Assembly: GCA_023014485.1 (NCBI GenBank)
Contig: JAJOZX010005623.1
Coordinates: 69,501 to 133,500, forward strand
Direction: 5' to 3'
From: Bathynomus jamesi
Taxonomy: Eukaryota; Arthropoda; Malacostraca; Isopoda; Cirolanidae
DNA: 64,000 nucleotides
Of the stretch, positions 34,200 through 43,971 are shown one piece after another (within the stretch, counting starts at the first letter, position 1; each line of letters starts with the position of its first letter). The notes beneath the pieces were generated by a model. It was not told the origin of the DNA. It did not search any database and saw only the letters and a program-made list of their open reading frames with translations. The position numbers were made by a program, and so were the translations under genes.

Positions 34200-34204
<5 letters not shown>
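33776..34204 (-). pseudogene. LINE C-terminal fragment split by a MITE
   Basis: On the minus strand near 34000-33915 the translation is NVLPEEVRNVQHTDLNNFKN followed by QLDRFLCKVPD and a stop. This is the typical end of a CR1/jockey LINE ORF2. Upstream coding (34204-34100) is degraded and is separated from it by a 96-bp TTAA-flanked insertion. (TA)n runs border both sides. An open frame on the plus strand here is only the antisense shadow. Confidence 0.68.
34005..34100. mobile_element. TTAA-flanked MITE inside LINE relic
   Basis: The ends TTAACCCTTTATCGCC and GCGGTAAAGGGTTAA are inverted repeats, including TTAA at both sides (34005-34008, 34097-34100). TTAA with CCC ends suggests a piggyBac-like non-autonomous element. 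It interrupts the LINE C-terminal reading frame. Confidence 0.68.
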
Positions 34205-34274
<70 letters not shown>

Positions 34275-34275
34275 G

Positions 34276-34464
34276 ATGAATTTCACAATTAAACACGTGA
34301 AATGAATGAATGATGCAAATCCACAAAGAAAAAAAGAAATGATTCCAAGGTCTTTCGTGTATTCAGAAATACACCTCGTCAGGGAAATTCCCTGACGAGG
34401 TGTAGGCCTACTTCTGAATACAAGAAAGGCCTTGGAATCATTTTTCTTTTTCCTTGTGGGTTTG

Positions 34465-34470
<6 letters not shown>
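34276..34470 (-). mobile_element. Penelope-LTR-like hairpin, second subfamily
   Basis: The inverted arms GATGCAAATCCACAAAGAAA and CTTGTGGGTTTGCATC surround ATTCCAAGG and its inverse. The outer ACACGTGAAAT motif recalls the sequence at 53190-53210 beside the Penelope palindrome. On the minus strand, 34382-34341 reads CTGACGA, a 7-bp hairpin (GTGTATT/AATACAC), then GAAA. This resembles a hammerhead core. Bordered by (TA)n on both sides. Confidence 0.45.
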
Positions 34471-34508
<38 letters not shown>

Positions 34509-34744
34509 CTTTGGTCTCTATGTCCTTAAAAGGCTAAGTACATAGAATATTCAAGTACAAGAAATGTCATCGAAAAATCATTTAAAATATTATATCTAAA
34601 GTATTGTCAAATACAAGGCCATGTGACTTGCCTTTCGTGTCAGTAATGACATTCTTTTTACAAAATTCTTTTAAAAGGTCATTGTCAGATATACTGTGTT
34701 GCACAGTTACTGAGATTAGTTTTTAACCAAATGAGTTAATAGTA

Positions 34745-34981
34745 CAGGGTGTGTATAAAGTAACTCGAGTGAAGAAACAAAGCAGATTTGAATTATATTA
34801 AAACGAGTGAACATGGACGAGTAATATTTATTACATGTACTTTATAACAACGGTATATTCCATAGTAAGGTCTAAAGAGGTGTTGAAAATGTTTTTATGA
34901 ATTAAAAATCAAGTTGAAACTAGTTTAAATCAGTTCAAATCGGATTTGTCTCTTCATTCGCGATATTTTACGCACACACCT
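34745..34981. mobile_element. Possible mariner-type MITE
   Basis: TA-CAGGGTGTGTATAAAGTA on the left and an imperfect inverse (TTTTACGCACACACCT-TA) on the right give TA-flanked ends about 237 bp apart. The inverted match is only partial and no coding remains. Confidence 0.45.
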
Positions 34982-35139
34982 TATATATGCTACTTCTATT
35001 TATTTAGAACTTATTTCAATTTAAAATGGATAGATATTTGTTGTTCAAAAGGAAGAGCTTTATTCTTAACTTAAAGAAAACAGGAATTCAATCATCAAGC
35101 TGTTTTCCTTCATTTGTTCAGGAAAAATGAAGAAAATTG

Positions 35140-35307
35140 GGATCACCTTATAAGGCTAACTGACGAAAATATCAAAACCTAACCTAACCAATCGTTAGGT
35201 CAACTGTACGCCCTTGACGACTGGTTAGGTTAGGTCGTGATATTTTCGTTAGTTAGCCTTATAAAGCTAACTAAAGAAGGCTGGGGGCCCTGATCTTCAG
35301 GTGATCC
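35140..35307. mobile_element. GGATCAC palindromic element, copy A
   Basis: This 168-bp element starts GGATCACC and ends GGTGATCC, with a perfect 8-bp duplication GAAAATTG (35132-35139, 35308-35315). The left arm lacks the GAAGATCAGGGCCCC segment kept on the right, so it is slightly deleted. The central arms are CGAAAATATC ... CCTAACCTAACCAATCG and its inverse. Confidence 0.85.
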
Positions 35308-35315
35308 GAAAATTG

Positions 35316-35846
35316 AATATGGAGAGGATTAAAAGGGAAAATTATAATCGATATACCTCTAAAATATATTTTCAATCGAGTGCCGAAATATCTACGAGAA
35401 GCGTTCGCGTTCGCAGTTGTTCCAAATATCAATCAACTCCTTCGTATGAAATGGATCATTTTGAAATTGCAAAATGTCAGGTTTTTCGAAACGATAATTA
35501 TTGTGCATTAATTTCCTTGAATGATTTACTTGGTTGTTTTGTATATTTAGCATAATAAAACTTCTTTATAAAATATTTTACGTATATGTGAGCAGATATT
35601 CAGCTTGTACGTGTCATTTAACTTGAGTAGTTCTGAGGATTTGAAGATAGGATTTGTATGTTCTCGACTCAGTTTCTTCTGTGGCATTTGATACTGTTGT
35701 TATATATAAATTATGTCATGAGTGCGTACATTTTTCACCATATATACGATATAATGCATGAAAGCTGATTTTTGGGTTGATCATTAGATATTTATATTGT
35801 AACTGTACTTAGATTTCTATTTTTAAATATCCAGAAATAATTCTGT
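35316..35846. other. Spacer, no gene seen
   Basis: A short frame at 35301-35555 has no recognisable domain. No repeat is identified apart from (TTG)n at 35850-35868. Confidence 0.45.
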
Positions 35847-35879
35847 GTGTTGTTGTTGTTGTTGTTGTTTTGGGGATTG

Positions 35880-36075
35880 TTTAACCTCCTTCGTAACAGC
35901 GAAGGTCATATGACGGAGGGTACCTGTAGCTTTACGTACGATCCGAACCACGGGTCGCTACATCATCTGGACACAAAGGACGGCCCCCTCCAATCCACTA
36001 ATATCCAGACTCATTGTCGCTTAACTTCACTGATCTACAGAAAATGGTGTTGGGACGTGGCCACGACGTACCTCG
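35880..36075 (+). repeat. SINE-like repeat S, copy 1
   Basis: Shares CTTTACGTACGATCCGAACC, ACGGGTCGCTACATCATCTG and TGTCGCTTAACTTCACTGAT with 36728-36890, and more weakly with 44500-44660 (inverted). On the minus strand it contains GGTTCGGATCG, close to a Pol III box B, but I cannot place a box A with certainty. Class uncertain. Confidence 0.6.
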
Positions 36076-36727
36076 CGCAATTGATTGAAAGTCAGATTCA
36101 TGTTTGTTTAGTTTAACGTGTTTTTTATCCATTATAGTATAAAGAGGACTTTAACCAATCAAATGACTAGGTGGGATTGGTGTTCTATGGAGTCAAAAGC
36201 TCAAGACAGGACCATAAAAATTGCAGTTGAGGTTTTCATATAGTTTAAATTTTCTTTAGAGTGCCTTAGTTAACCTTACATGGTAAGTTGGGGTATGCCT
36301 TATTTATATATACACCCGAGTCTAGCACCCAAGCCTAATACAGGATTTCAAGGTTAATGCATTAACTACAATAACTGACTCAGCGACAGTATATTTTCCT
36401 TAATGAGACAATATATTAATTGACATTTGCCTACATATGATTTTCTCAGGGATTTTTCTCATGGTAACGAAGATACAGTAGATGTTGGTCGGTAATTGAA
36501 GGAATTTCCGGATTACCAGTTTTAAATATTGAGCAAATGCGAGTTACTTGTAGAATATAAGAATAATTTCCGGTTTGAATAAAATAGTATAACAATAAAA
36601 GGCGGCAGATAGCTCAGAAATAATATTGAGGGATGACTTACGCATGTTTTGTATGAAATCTATTGCGAAATATATTAATTTCCATGTCTTATCTCGGTCA
36701 CCATTTGACTCATGAAAATTATGTGAG

Positions 36728-36890
36728 TAACGTCTAAGGTTATATGAAGAAGGGGACCTACAGTTTTACGTGGGATCGGAACCACGAGTCGCCACATAAT
36801 CTGGACACGGAAGATGGTCTCCCCTCCAACTACTCTCCGGATCTAATGTCGCTTAACTTCACTGATCGAAGGGAAACGGGGTTACATAAT
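36728..36890 (+). repeat. SINE-like repeat S, copy 2
   Basis: Same family as 35880-36075, reading AGTTTTACGTGGGATCGGAA ... CACGAGTCGCCACATAATCT ... TGTCGCTTAACTTCACTGAT. Confidence 0.6.
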
Positions 36891-36969
36891 TAATTTGTTA
36901 ATTTTTCATATTTAGAATATGAATGATTCATTTTAAATTTCCTTTTTTAAACTTTTATACGATTTATGG

Positions 36970-37109
36970 TCAACTGAGGTTAACCAGGTGTTGGTAAGCA
37001 AAGGATTTTGCAGGTTAACAAAGGTAACCAGGTTAACCAGGTGTTGGTAAGCAAAGGATTTTGCAGGTTAACAAAGGTAACCAGGTTAACCAGGTTTTGG
37101 TAAGCAATA
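36970..37109 (+). repeat. 53-bp minisatellite, about 2.5 copies
   Basis: GGTTAACCAGGTGTTGGTAA ... TTTTGCAGGTTAACAAAGGT repeats in tandem and ends where the 37118 element is inserted (target GATTTTGC). Confidence 0.85.
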
Positions 37110-37117
37110 GATTTTGC

Positions 37118-37938
37118 GGATCACGTTAAGAATAGCGAACCCATAGGGTGTTAGGTTCGCTATTCTTGACATGGATAATTTTGGGTTCCCTATTCTTGAC
37201 ATGGAAACTTTGAGGTTTGCTATTCTTAACATGGAGAATTTTGTAACCAATCGTCAAGGGCGTACAGTTGACCTAACCGGGCATTCAAATTTTATCCTAT
37301 TTAAATAATGGTTCTCTATTTGGATCACCCGAAGATCAGGGCCCCCCCAACCTTCTCTAGTTAGCCTTATAAGGCTAACTAACGAAAATATCACGACTTA
37401 ACCTAGCCAATCGTTAGGTCAACTGTACGCCCTTGACGATTGGTTAGGTTAGGTCGTGATATTTTCGTTAGTTAGCCTTATAAAGCTAACAAAGAAGGCT
37501 GGGGGCCCTGATCTTCAGGTGATCCCTCTATTTATTATATGTTTGCAATAAATAAGAAATTTGTTGTTATTGTTTTCTTATCTTATTTTGGTTAATTTGC
37601 AGAGTTTAAACTTTGGGGGTATACAGTTGAAAAGATCAACATTGGGGTGGTGATTGTTGAAAAGAGTATGTTGGGGGAGGGGAAATAGTTTAAAAGATCC
37701 ATCAATTTGAACATTTGTTTTAGTTCTAATATGTTACTGTTATAAATTTAATTTAAAATAAATTTTCCTATGAGACCGGACTTATGGGACACCCTGTATA
37801 TTCATTTAGGATCATGTTGGATTTTGGGTTCGCTATTCTTAACTTGTCGAATTTGGGTTCGCTATTCTTAACATGTTGAATTTTGGGTTCGCCATTCTTA
37901 ACATGAGGTAAATGGGTTCGCTATTCTTAACGTGATCC
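37118..37938. mobile_element. Larger GGATCAC element with GAATAGCGAACCC ends
   Basis: The ends GGATCACGTTAAGAATAGCG and its inverse CGCTATTCTTAACGTGATCC are flanked by a perfect 8-bp duplication GATTTTGC (37110-37117, 37939-37946). Subterminal regions repeat GGGTTCGCTATTCTTAAC several times on both sides (37155-37245 and 37825-37930). Copy B of the smaller GGATCAC family and a fold-back core fragment (37243-37290) lie inside. No transposase coding. A mariner-like terminus (CTTATGGGACACCCTG, ending 37796) also lies inside. Confidence 0.85.
37322..37525. mobile_element. GGATCAC palindromic element, copy B (nested)
   Basis: This 204-bp palindrome has a perfect 8-bp duplication CTCTATTT (37314-37321, 37526-37533). 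Arms run GGATCACCCGAAGATCAGGG, AGTTAGCCTTATAAGGC and AACGAAAATATCACGAC, then their inverse. The centre is TTAGGTCAACTGTACGCCC. It is inserted inside the larger 37118-37938 element. Confidence 0.9.
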
Positions 37939-38410
37939 GATTTTGCAGTCTTTCGATTAATATGACGTCAAATCGTTCAAATTTCGGATTTAATTCCAAA
38001 CCTTCGTTAATGGACTTAAATTTAAAATTTTTTAAGTGAATTAAAAAAATACGAATCATCCAAATGTCGCTGATAATTCGGAATTAGATTTTTATTTTAA
38101 CAAAACTTAAGTATCTATTAGCAATTAAAATTTATCACCAAACTGTAATGTTAATATTCCCGACTGTAAATTTATTTTCAGACATATTTAGGTTACAGTT
38201 TCTTCGATCAGGAGGCAAAAATTAAAGGTTTTTCAAATTTAGATTTTCTCTTGTTGTTACTTATAAAATCCGTCTCCTTGGAAACTGTGATTAGCTTTCG
38301 TGTTAAGAGACAGGGTGTAGTGAAGGGAAATAAACACTTATGAATGTAAAGTTGTGTGCAGGAAAAGAATTAGTTAAAAGAAAGGATGAAGGAAAGAAGG
38401 GAGAGGGATG

Positions 38411-38411
<1 letters not shown>

Positions 38412-38447
<36 letters not shown>
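38412..38447. repeat. (CA)n microsatellite
   Basis: CA run of about 34 bp. Confidence 0.92.
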
Positions 38448-38449
<2 letters not shown>

Positions 38450-38772
38450 GCAGATTCAGAGAGGGGAAGCATAATTCTTTTTTAATTAAAATCGGAAATT
38501 GAAGTGTAAAGGTTGAATTCAAATTAAATTAAGCGGATACCTTACTTTAGTAGCATTGGTTTAGCGCGTTGAAAAAAACGGCAAATGTTGCATACAATTG
38601 CAAACTTATGACCATGAGTGATCACGCCTCGTTTTTAAAGAATTGCAATATCGCAAAGAAAGGATAATTGAAACTTATATTCCTATTAACTATTTATCGA
38701 GGGTATTAATTTCAGAATATTTGCGATGGAGAGACTCGGTGATGATCTCTAATTAAATAGTATATAGTCGCC

Positions 38773-38805
<33 letters not shown>

Positions 38806-38940
38806 TATATCAATATATGATATTTAGAGTCGTATTTCCCCAGTTGCATTACAGTATGTAAGCTGAAACACGCTCTAGCATTCCATTGATGAGCTTTGCC
38901 ATTTGTTCTTGATGAAAATTATCGTAGTGTCTCTTTATTT
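38450..38940. other. Spacer, no gene seen
   Basis: Contains an A-rich and TA run at 38775-38811 and no supported coding feature. Confidence 0.45.
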
Positions 38941-38944
38941 AACA

Positions 38945-39145
38945 GAGGAATACAAAGGGCACCAAACAGCAAGAGACCAGCTGGTCCCTACGAGGCTGTC
39001 TGTTTAAGAAGGAAGGTTAAAAGATGTAAGAACATTTAAAGACAAGTGAAAGTTTAAAGCAAATCAAAGAAGAGAGATTAAAAGGAAGGATAGAAATTTA
39101 AAGATAAAATGAAAGTTTTTTTAAAGTAAAGAAGAAAGAATTCAA
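38945..39145 (-). mobile_element. 3' tail of a CR1-type LINE (family 2)
   Basis: On the minus strand this matches 51060-51262: Phe/Leu-poor TTTAACCTTCTT blocks, then CAGACAGCCTCGTAGGGACC, and an end rich in CCTTTGTATTCC. Only the 3' untranslated part is present. Confidence 0.68.
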
Positions 39146-39454
39146 ATGGAAATTCTACTGTACAGTACGTTTATGCGCTAAGAAATGCTTCTAACTTTTT
39201 TTTTTGTAAATATAATGAAATAAGCAAGAAGTGGGCGTGTCACGGTGTTATATCTTGGCATAGATGTGAGGGTATGGTGCCGAAGTGACACGGAGTAGAT
39301 TTAACACAGACCAATATTTGGAAATACTATTTATAAATAGTTATGATCTCGATAGGTGGGGAAATTTTTCGAAATTGAATACCGTTCATACATGATCGAT
39401 TCTTTGTTCATATATCTAGAAAAGCGCATCAATGGTTTGATATTTATTATTCAG

Positions 39455-39601
39455 GTCCTTGACTGGCTCACAAAGGGCTGAGATCCAAACTCTCTGGAAA
39501 ACCTGTGGTGCACTGCCAAAAACGTTTCGGCAAATTCCTTACAAAATTGTTGGGACAGTCGCCTATTTTTCATCAAAAGAAATCGTCGTGTGTTCCGCTG
39601 A
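39455..39601 (+). pseudogene. Tc1 transposase C-terminal fragment
   Basis: The frame reads VLDWLTKG-stop-DPNSLENLWC. It corresponds to the VLDWP...SPDLNPIENLW signature around the third catalytic Glu of Tc1 transposases, with a stop replacing the Ser-Pro position. It continues to a stop at 39599-39601. No other part of the gene or its termini was recognised. Confidence 0.62.
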
Positions 39602-39920
39602 GCTTTTTTGTCGTCATTTTCTATACTCCTAAAATTTGTTGCATACAATTTGCGCGTCCGTTACCCATTTTAACGTAACTGTTTTGTAACATTGAATTCA
39701 ATGTTTAACATTAGCGTAACTTTTCCAGCTTTAACAAAAGTTAAGACTATTTTTATTTATTCTCTATTTCATTCCGTAATAATTCCGTAACTTTTGATGT
39801 GGTGTTTTCTTCTTATTAGCGTAACTTTATTCGAATGTTTTTAACAATGAAAACTATATAGATTCTTCCAGATAAATATAACCTATAAATTCCCACTTGT
39901 CTTACATAACACGCATAGTA

Positions 39921-40194
39921 TCGGGTGATTCATAAGTCTGTTACCACTGTAATGGTGAAATATTTTCTGTGTTTCAGATTGTTGATTTGTGAAAATATTG
40001 TTTATGGTCAAGGATAGGGTATATGCAACAAAACCTCGTAATGCCAATGTTTTAAAAGAAAGAATTTCCACTGTTAATTTCCAATGTGTAATTGTGTAAA
40101 AATAACCTCAAATAAAGAAACACCACAGGTTACTGTGGTGTCTAGTTATTTTTTATTCACCATTACATTGGTAACAGACTTATGAATCACCCGA
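39921..40194 (+). mobile_element. TA-flanked mariner/Tc deletion derivative
   Basis: Inverted ends of about 40 bp, TCGGGTGATTCATAAGTCTG on the left and its inverse on the right, are flanked by TA (39919-39920, 40195-40196). The interior around 40015-40075 encodes DRVYATKPRNANVLKERIST. This resembles a mariner/Tc transposase C-terminus (VY-x-TKP...LK-x-RI), which links the MITE to its parent family. Length 274 bp. Confidence 0.78.
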
Positions 40195-40201
40195 TATATA
40201 G

Positions 40202-40442
40202 CAGTGGTGTTTAACCTTTTTCGCACTATTACCCCTTGAGTTAACCAACAAAACCGTAATTACCCCCTTCTCCCCTTTTTAAATGGCAAATATGAGAAAA
40301 GGAAAATTAGAAAAAAATAACAAAATTCTAGTGGAACCACAACTCGGCTTTTTTTTTGAAAAGTGGTGCCAACTGGATACCCTCAGAAAACGGGCGAATT
40401 ACCCCTCCCAGGGGGTTAATTACCCCAGATTAAATACCACTC
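40202..40442. mobile_element. hAT-type MITE, family M3
   Basis: The ends are CAGTGGTGTTTAACCTTTTT and ...GATTAAATACCACTC. The flanks ATATATAG/GTATATAG match at seven of eight positions. Length 241 bp, interior rich in AATTACCCC. It begins 8 bp after the element at 39921-40194. Confidence 0.68.
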
Positions 40443-40650
40443 GTATATAGCATATTATAAAATTGAGATTCTAATTAAAATAAGGTAACTGTAAGCTGTT
40501 TTGCTATGGAATGTAATTATAAACCTGTGTTACTGTTTAGGTGCTTGACGTGAGACAAAAATAATGAAAGCCTTAAAAGGAGTGTATGAAATGTATTTTT
40601 GAACAGCAAATACATGGTATGATTTTTTGCATACATATATATATATACTG

Positions 40651-40652
<2 letters not shown>

Positions 40653-40702
<50 letters not shown>
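40653..40702. repeat. (CA)n microsatellite
   Basis: CA run of about 50 bp. Confidence 0.92.
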
Positions 40703-40706
<4 letters not shown>

Positions 40707-40793
40707 GTGGCCACAAAGTCACTTTGCATGAAAAATAAGAGCAACATACAGATATACTGTAATTTTACTACAAAGGGATTTTGTGGCCACTCT

Positions 40794-40794
<1 letters not shown>
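40703..40794. mobile_element. Mariner-type MITE between two microsatellites
   Basis: This 92-bp element has ends CAGGGTGGCCACAAAGTCAC and ...GGGATTTTGTGGCCACTCTG. TA follows on the right and CA (from the microsatellite) precedes on the left. Non-coding. Confidence 0.68.

Positions 40795-40841
<47 letters not shown>
40795..40841. repeat. (GA)n microsatellite
   Basis: GA run directly after the MITE. Confidence 0.92.
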
Positions 40842-40842
<1 letters not shown>

Positions 40843-41672
40843 CTTCACGATTGTACGTATCAATAGGTCCTCCATAATTTCCTTTGTGTTTCTTAATAGT
40901 ATTTTCATTTATTTTTAAATATGGTTTACACTTCGTAGGATTATTAAATTCCTTTTCATTCTTTTACGTGTCTGGTTTCCTTTGAAAATATTGTTCATTT
41001 TAAGACCTCTTTGCTACGAAAAAGTTACACATGTAAATGTTACGTGAAACTTACTGACATAAAACTTACAGCAGCAACGTTACGGGGTAAAGTTACGTAA
41101 AGAAAAGTTACGCGTAAGTTACGCCAGAGTTACTAACAAAAAATTATGGATATGTTATGCGGGAGTTACGTGTATCAGTAACTAGAGGGATATAGCGAGT
41201 GACGGCGTACCTTTGTCGTAATATCTCTGAATTATATAGCCTGAGGTTTAGTTGTCTCCATAGTTTCTATATCTCTACTTCTCTATAGTTATCCCTACTG
41301 AGATACGTCGCGTGAACAGTGGTTTACGAGAGGGAAATGCAACAGAAGAGGACCGGTCACGATCTCTATGTAGGCACGTTACTAAAGTGTGGGAAAGTGC
41401 ATATGCTCAGAAAACTGCAAATTCCCGCAAGACTGCCTGTGGCGTCCATGCCAAGGAGAATGAACGTGTGATTGAAAAGGAAGGGGATTGAATCTTATGT
41501 TAAATATAGATGCATTATTTCATTAAACTGCTGTTTCTATCCTGTGTACTTGCTAACGTCTTGGCTAATTAAGAATAAGCAATTTATTACATACGTTATA
41601 GTGTAAATTGAAAGCATAAATGTATTAAGACTGAACAGCATTAGCTCGAGTAAATCAACTGATCTCTTAAGG
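40842..41672. other. Spacer, no gene seen
   Basis: Contains several GTTACG/AAAGTTACG words at 41020-41180, without a coding frame. Nothing further is supported. Confidence 0.45.
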
Positions 41673-41897
41673 CAGTGATTCTTAACCCCTGAGTCACGAC
41701 CCAAAATTGGGTCGCCAAGCTATTTTGATTGGGTCATTAAATTGTCATTTATCATTTAATTATGTTATCCCTAATCATTTTACCATTAATTATATATTTG
41801 ATTATTTATTACGAGTAAACTGTTTGAAAGCATGGCTCGCCGAGCCAGCCCCACAACCAGAATTTGGGTCGCAGCCTAAAAAGGTTAAGAACCACTG
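41673..41897 (-). mobile_element. hAT-type MITE, family M1 copy 2
   Basis: Inverted copy of 8914-9135. Ends CAGTGATTCTTAACCCCTGA and ...GGTTAAGAACCACTG, flanks TCTTAAGG/CTTTAAGG. Length 225 bp. Both M1 copies are near full length and non-coding. Confidence 0.75.
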
Positions 41898-41930
41898 CTT
41901 TAAGGACTATACTGTAAAGATTTCGTAATA

Positions 41931-42119
41931 TTTCAAGCAAGTGCTTTTACTGTGACCTGGAAAATTAGAAGTTTAATGACAGTTCTGTCAAATTCATTAT
42001 CAGATTTCGTAATATTTCGTAATATTTCGTAATATTTCGCAATATTTCAAGCAAGTGCTTTTACTGTGACCTGGAAAATTAGAAGTTTAATGACAGTTCT
42101 GTCAAATTCCTTATCAGAT
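41931..42119 (+). repeat. Local direct duplication, 114-bp offset
   Basis: TTTCAAGCAAGTGCTTTTAC ... GTCAAATTC is present twice, joined by four TTTCGTAATA-type units (42005-42044). Confidence 0.88.
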
Positions 42120-42521
42120 ACAGAATTTAGCGTAAGTAGTGTATTTATTTCATCTCTCTATAAACAAAAAACTTTGCACGGTTTTGAGCGGAGTTGAGCA
42201 AAGTAACAAATATCTCTTTCATTCAGTCGCCTGTTATGATTGGCTGATTGCCGTAAAGTGGGTGGAGCTAATGTCTCTCGCTCAGTCGCCCGTTAGGGTC
42301 GGAGCTATCAAGATGAGCGGCGTTAAAGATCATGAAGTGATCACAAGTCCTACCCGTAGGGTAGGGAGCCGAAGGCGCGGCTTTTTGTTTTTAAAATTAA
42401 ACGTGCATAAATTTAACAACGGAGTCATGAATTAATATTTGGAGGGTTAATATATATATATATATATAATAATATATACACACACACTTGTTAACTTTGG
42501 GTTCCGTGCGTCGGTCTTTCT

Positions 42522-42923
42522 TTACACGAAGGTCAAGCTGGTGCCCCCGCCTCTAGTTTTGGCTTGGTGGAGGAACGAGTTGCTCTCTTGCGCTCTCCAT
42601 CGTACATAGTCAGGAACACCCGGTTCATCCGGTACCGTCCTGAGCCAGGCATCTAGTCTTCTCTTGAAGACTTCAACTTTGACCCCTGTAATGTTTCTGA
42701 GGTCCTTTGGAAGCTGGTTGAAAATTCTTGGCCCCCTGACAACCAAGCTATTTTCCTTCAGAATTGAGGAGGTCCCTTGTCGGGCCTTTAATTTGGGAAC
42801 ACTACACATTCTGCCTTTCCTATTTTCCAGCGTTGTCTGGATGGTAATTGGGTTTGTTTGAGGGTTGGTGTATATATATAGAGTACACATTGACCTCGCA
42901 GATGGATTATTATTACCAAACAT
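42522..42923 (-). pseudogene. LINE ORF2 C-terminal fragment (family of 19.3-21.8 kb)
   Basis: One open frame of 133 codons whose last 110 residues parallel the end of the 19266-21783 LINE: PKLKARQGTS, NSLVVRGPRIFNQLPKDLRN, FKRRLDAWLRTVPDEPGVPD and YVRWRAQESNSFLHQA. The N-terminal part near 42923 is unrelated and ends near TA repeats. A truncated LINE copy with an intact C-terminus. Confidence 0.85.
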
Positions 42924-42955
42924 TGCTAAACTATCTAAAATATCTTTAACCCGTT

Positions 42956-43112
42956 AATTGCACGAACGCCCAGTTACGAGTCGAGCCAAAAACACGGGCT
43001 ACGCAAAGAGATATCTCAGTTTAAAGTTTAAATTCGTGTATATACGGGGTTGCGCAGAAATGGTCAGAAGCGAGAGCCCGTGATATTACGGGTTGCGCAG
43101 CAAACGGGTTCA
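42956..43112. mobile_element. TTAA-type MITE, copy 2
   Basis: Starts TTAACCCGTTAATTGCACGA and ends CGCAGCAAACGGGTTCA. The interior is nearly the same as 4334-4500. The right TTAA is eroded to TTCA. Confidence 0.65.
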
Positions 43113-43195
43113 TTTCAGTATTATATACTTTAAAATAGTTTAATGGTTTGAAAAATGGTTTGAAATTATAGTTTAAATTATAGAGTATAAAAGCG

Positions 43196-43226
<31 letters not shown>

Positions 43227-43231
43227 ATCTA

Positions 43232-43460
43232 TAAAGAACGACGCTTGTATAGAAGAACGTTCCGCACAAGATGAGGAGGGAGAACGAACAAATGAAAAAT
43301 GAGGTAACCACCCGGGAATCGAACCCGGGATCTTCCGATTACCGGTCAGATATGCTAACCACTACACCATGGGCCTCGATTAATCAGAAGTCATTTTCAT
43401 TTGTTCGTTCTCCCTCCTCATCTTGTGCGGAACGTTCTTCTATACAAGCGTCGTTCTTTA
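43232..43460. repeat. Hairpin of SINE bodies with a tRNA-like loop
   Basis: Arms of 69 bp (43232-43300 and 43392-43460) are reverse complements with one indel. They are diverged versions of the body in the 12-13 kb array (AAAGAACGACGCTTGTATAG). The 91-bp loop holds one tRNA-like sequence on the minus strand. A (TA)n(TG)n run follows at 43498-43570. Confidence 0.88.
43301..43377 (-). tRNA. tRNA-like SINE head (Thr-type anticodon GGT)
   Basis: Box A TGGTGTAGTGG and box B GGTTCGATTCC both fit consensus. D, anticodon (TCTGA/TCGGA) and T stems pair. The anticodon position is GGT. The base before the anticodon is C, not T, and the acceptor stem has only a few weak pairs, so a working tRNA is unlikely. 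A T5 run follows on the minus strand. Better preserved than the four units at 12-13 kb. Confidence 0.62.
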
Positions 43461-43493
43461 CATTAATTATACTGCGTGTTGTTTGCAGTTAAA

Positions 43494-43541
<48 letters not shown>

Positions 43542-43699
43542 TGTGTGTGTGTGTGTATATATATATATATGATAAATAAATGTAGGGTGGTGGTTATGGC
43601 AAATGAATAATTAAAGCTGCGGTAAAAACCGAGCAGAGCTGTGAATGAAAGATGAATACGCGTTTGATTTTGTAGAATTACGTTGGAGAAAGTTATTTT

Positions 43700-43901
43700 G
43701 GATCACCTGAAGATCAGGGCCCCCAGCCTCTTTAGTTAGCCTTATAAGGTTAACTAACGAAAATATCACGATCTAACCTAACCAATCGTTAGGTCAACTG
43801 TACGCCCTTGACGATCGGTTAGGTTAGGTCTTGATATTTTCGTTAGTTAGCCTGATAAGGTTAACTAAAGAAAGCTGGGGGCCCTGATCTTCAGGTGATC
43901 C
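43700..43901. mobile_element. GGATCAC palindromic element, copy C
   Basis: This 202-bp palindrome has a perfect 8-bp duplication GTTATTTT (43692-43699, 43902-43909). Ends GGATCACCTGAAGATCAGGG and inverse. The centre is TTAGGTCAACTGTACGCCC. Arms contain AACGAAAATATCACGATC and CTAACCTAACCAATCG. Confidence 0.9.
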
Positions 43902-43971
43902 GTTATTTTTGTCAAATAATATTTGACAAGTTACGCTTTGAAGGTTGCTCCAACAATTAAAAACAATACTT

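Noticed and set aside
33794..34279. 161-codon open frame on the plus strand
   Set aside because: It is the antisense shadow of a LINE C-terminus on the minus strand, passes through a MITE and ends in TA-repeat-coded Tyr-Ile repeats.
36970..37109. CRISPR-like spaced repeats
   Set aside because: The 53-bp units are contiguous tandem repeats without unique spacers, and the sequence is eukaryotic.
37784..37796. Independent mariner element ending CTTATGGGACACCCTG
   Set aside because: Only one end is visible, with no matching left terminus or coding, so boundaries cannot be supported.
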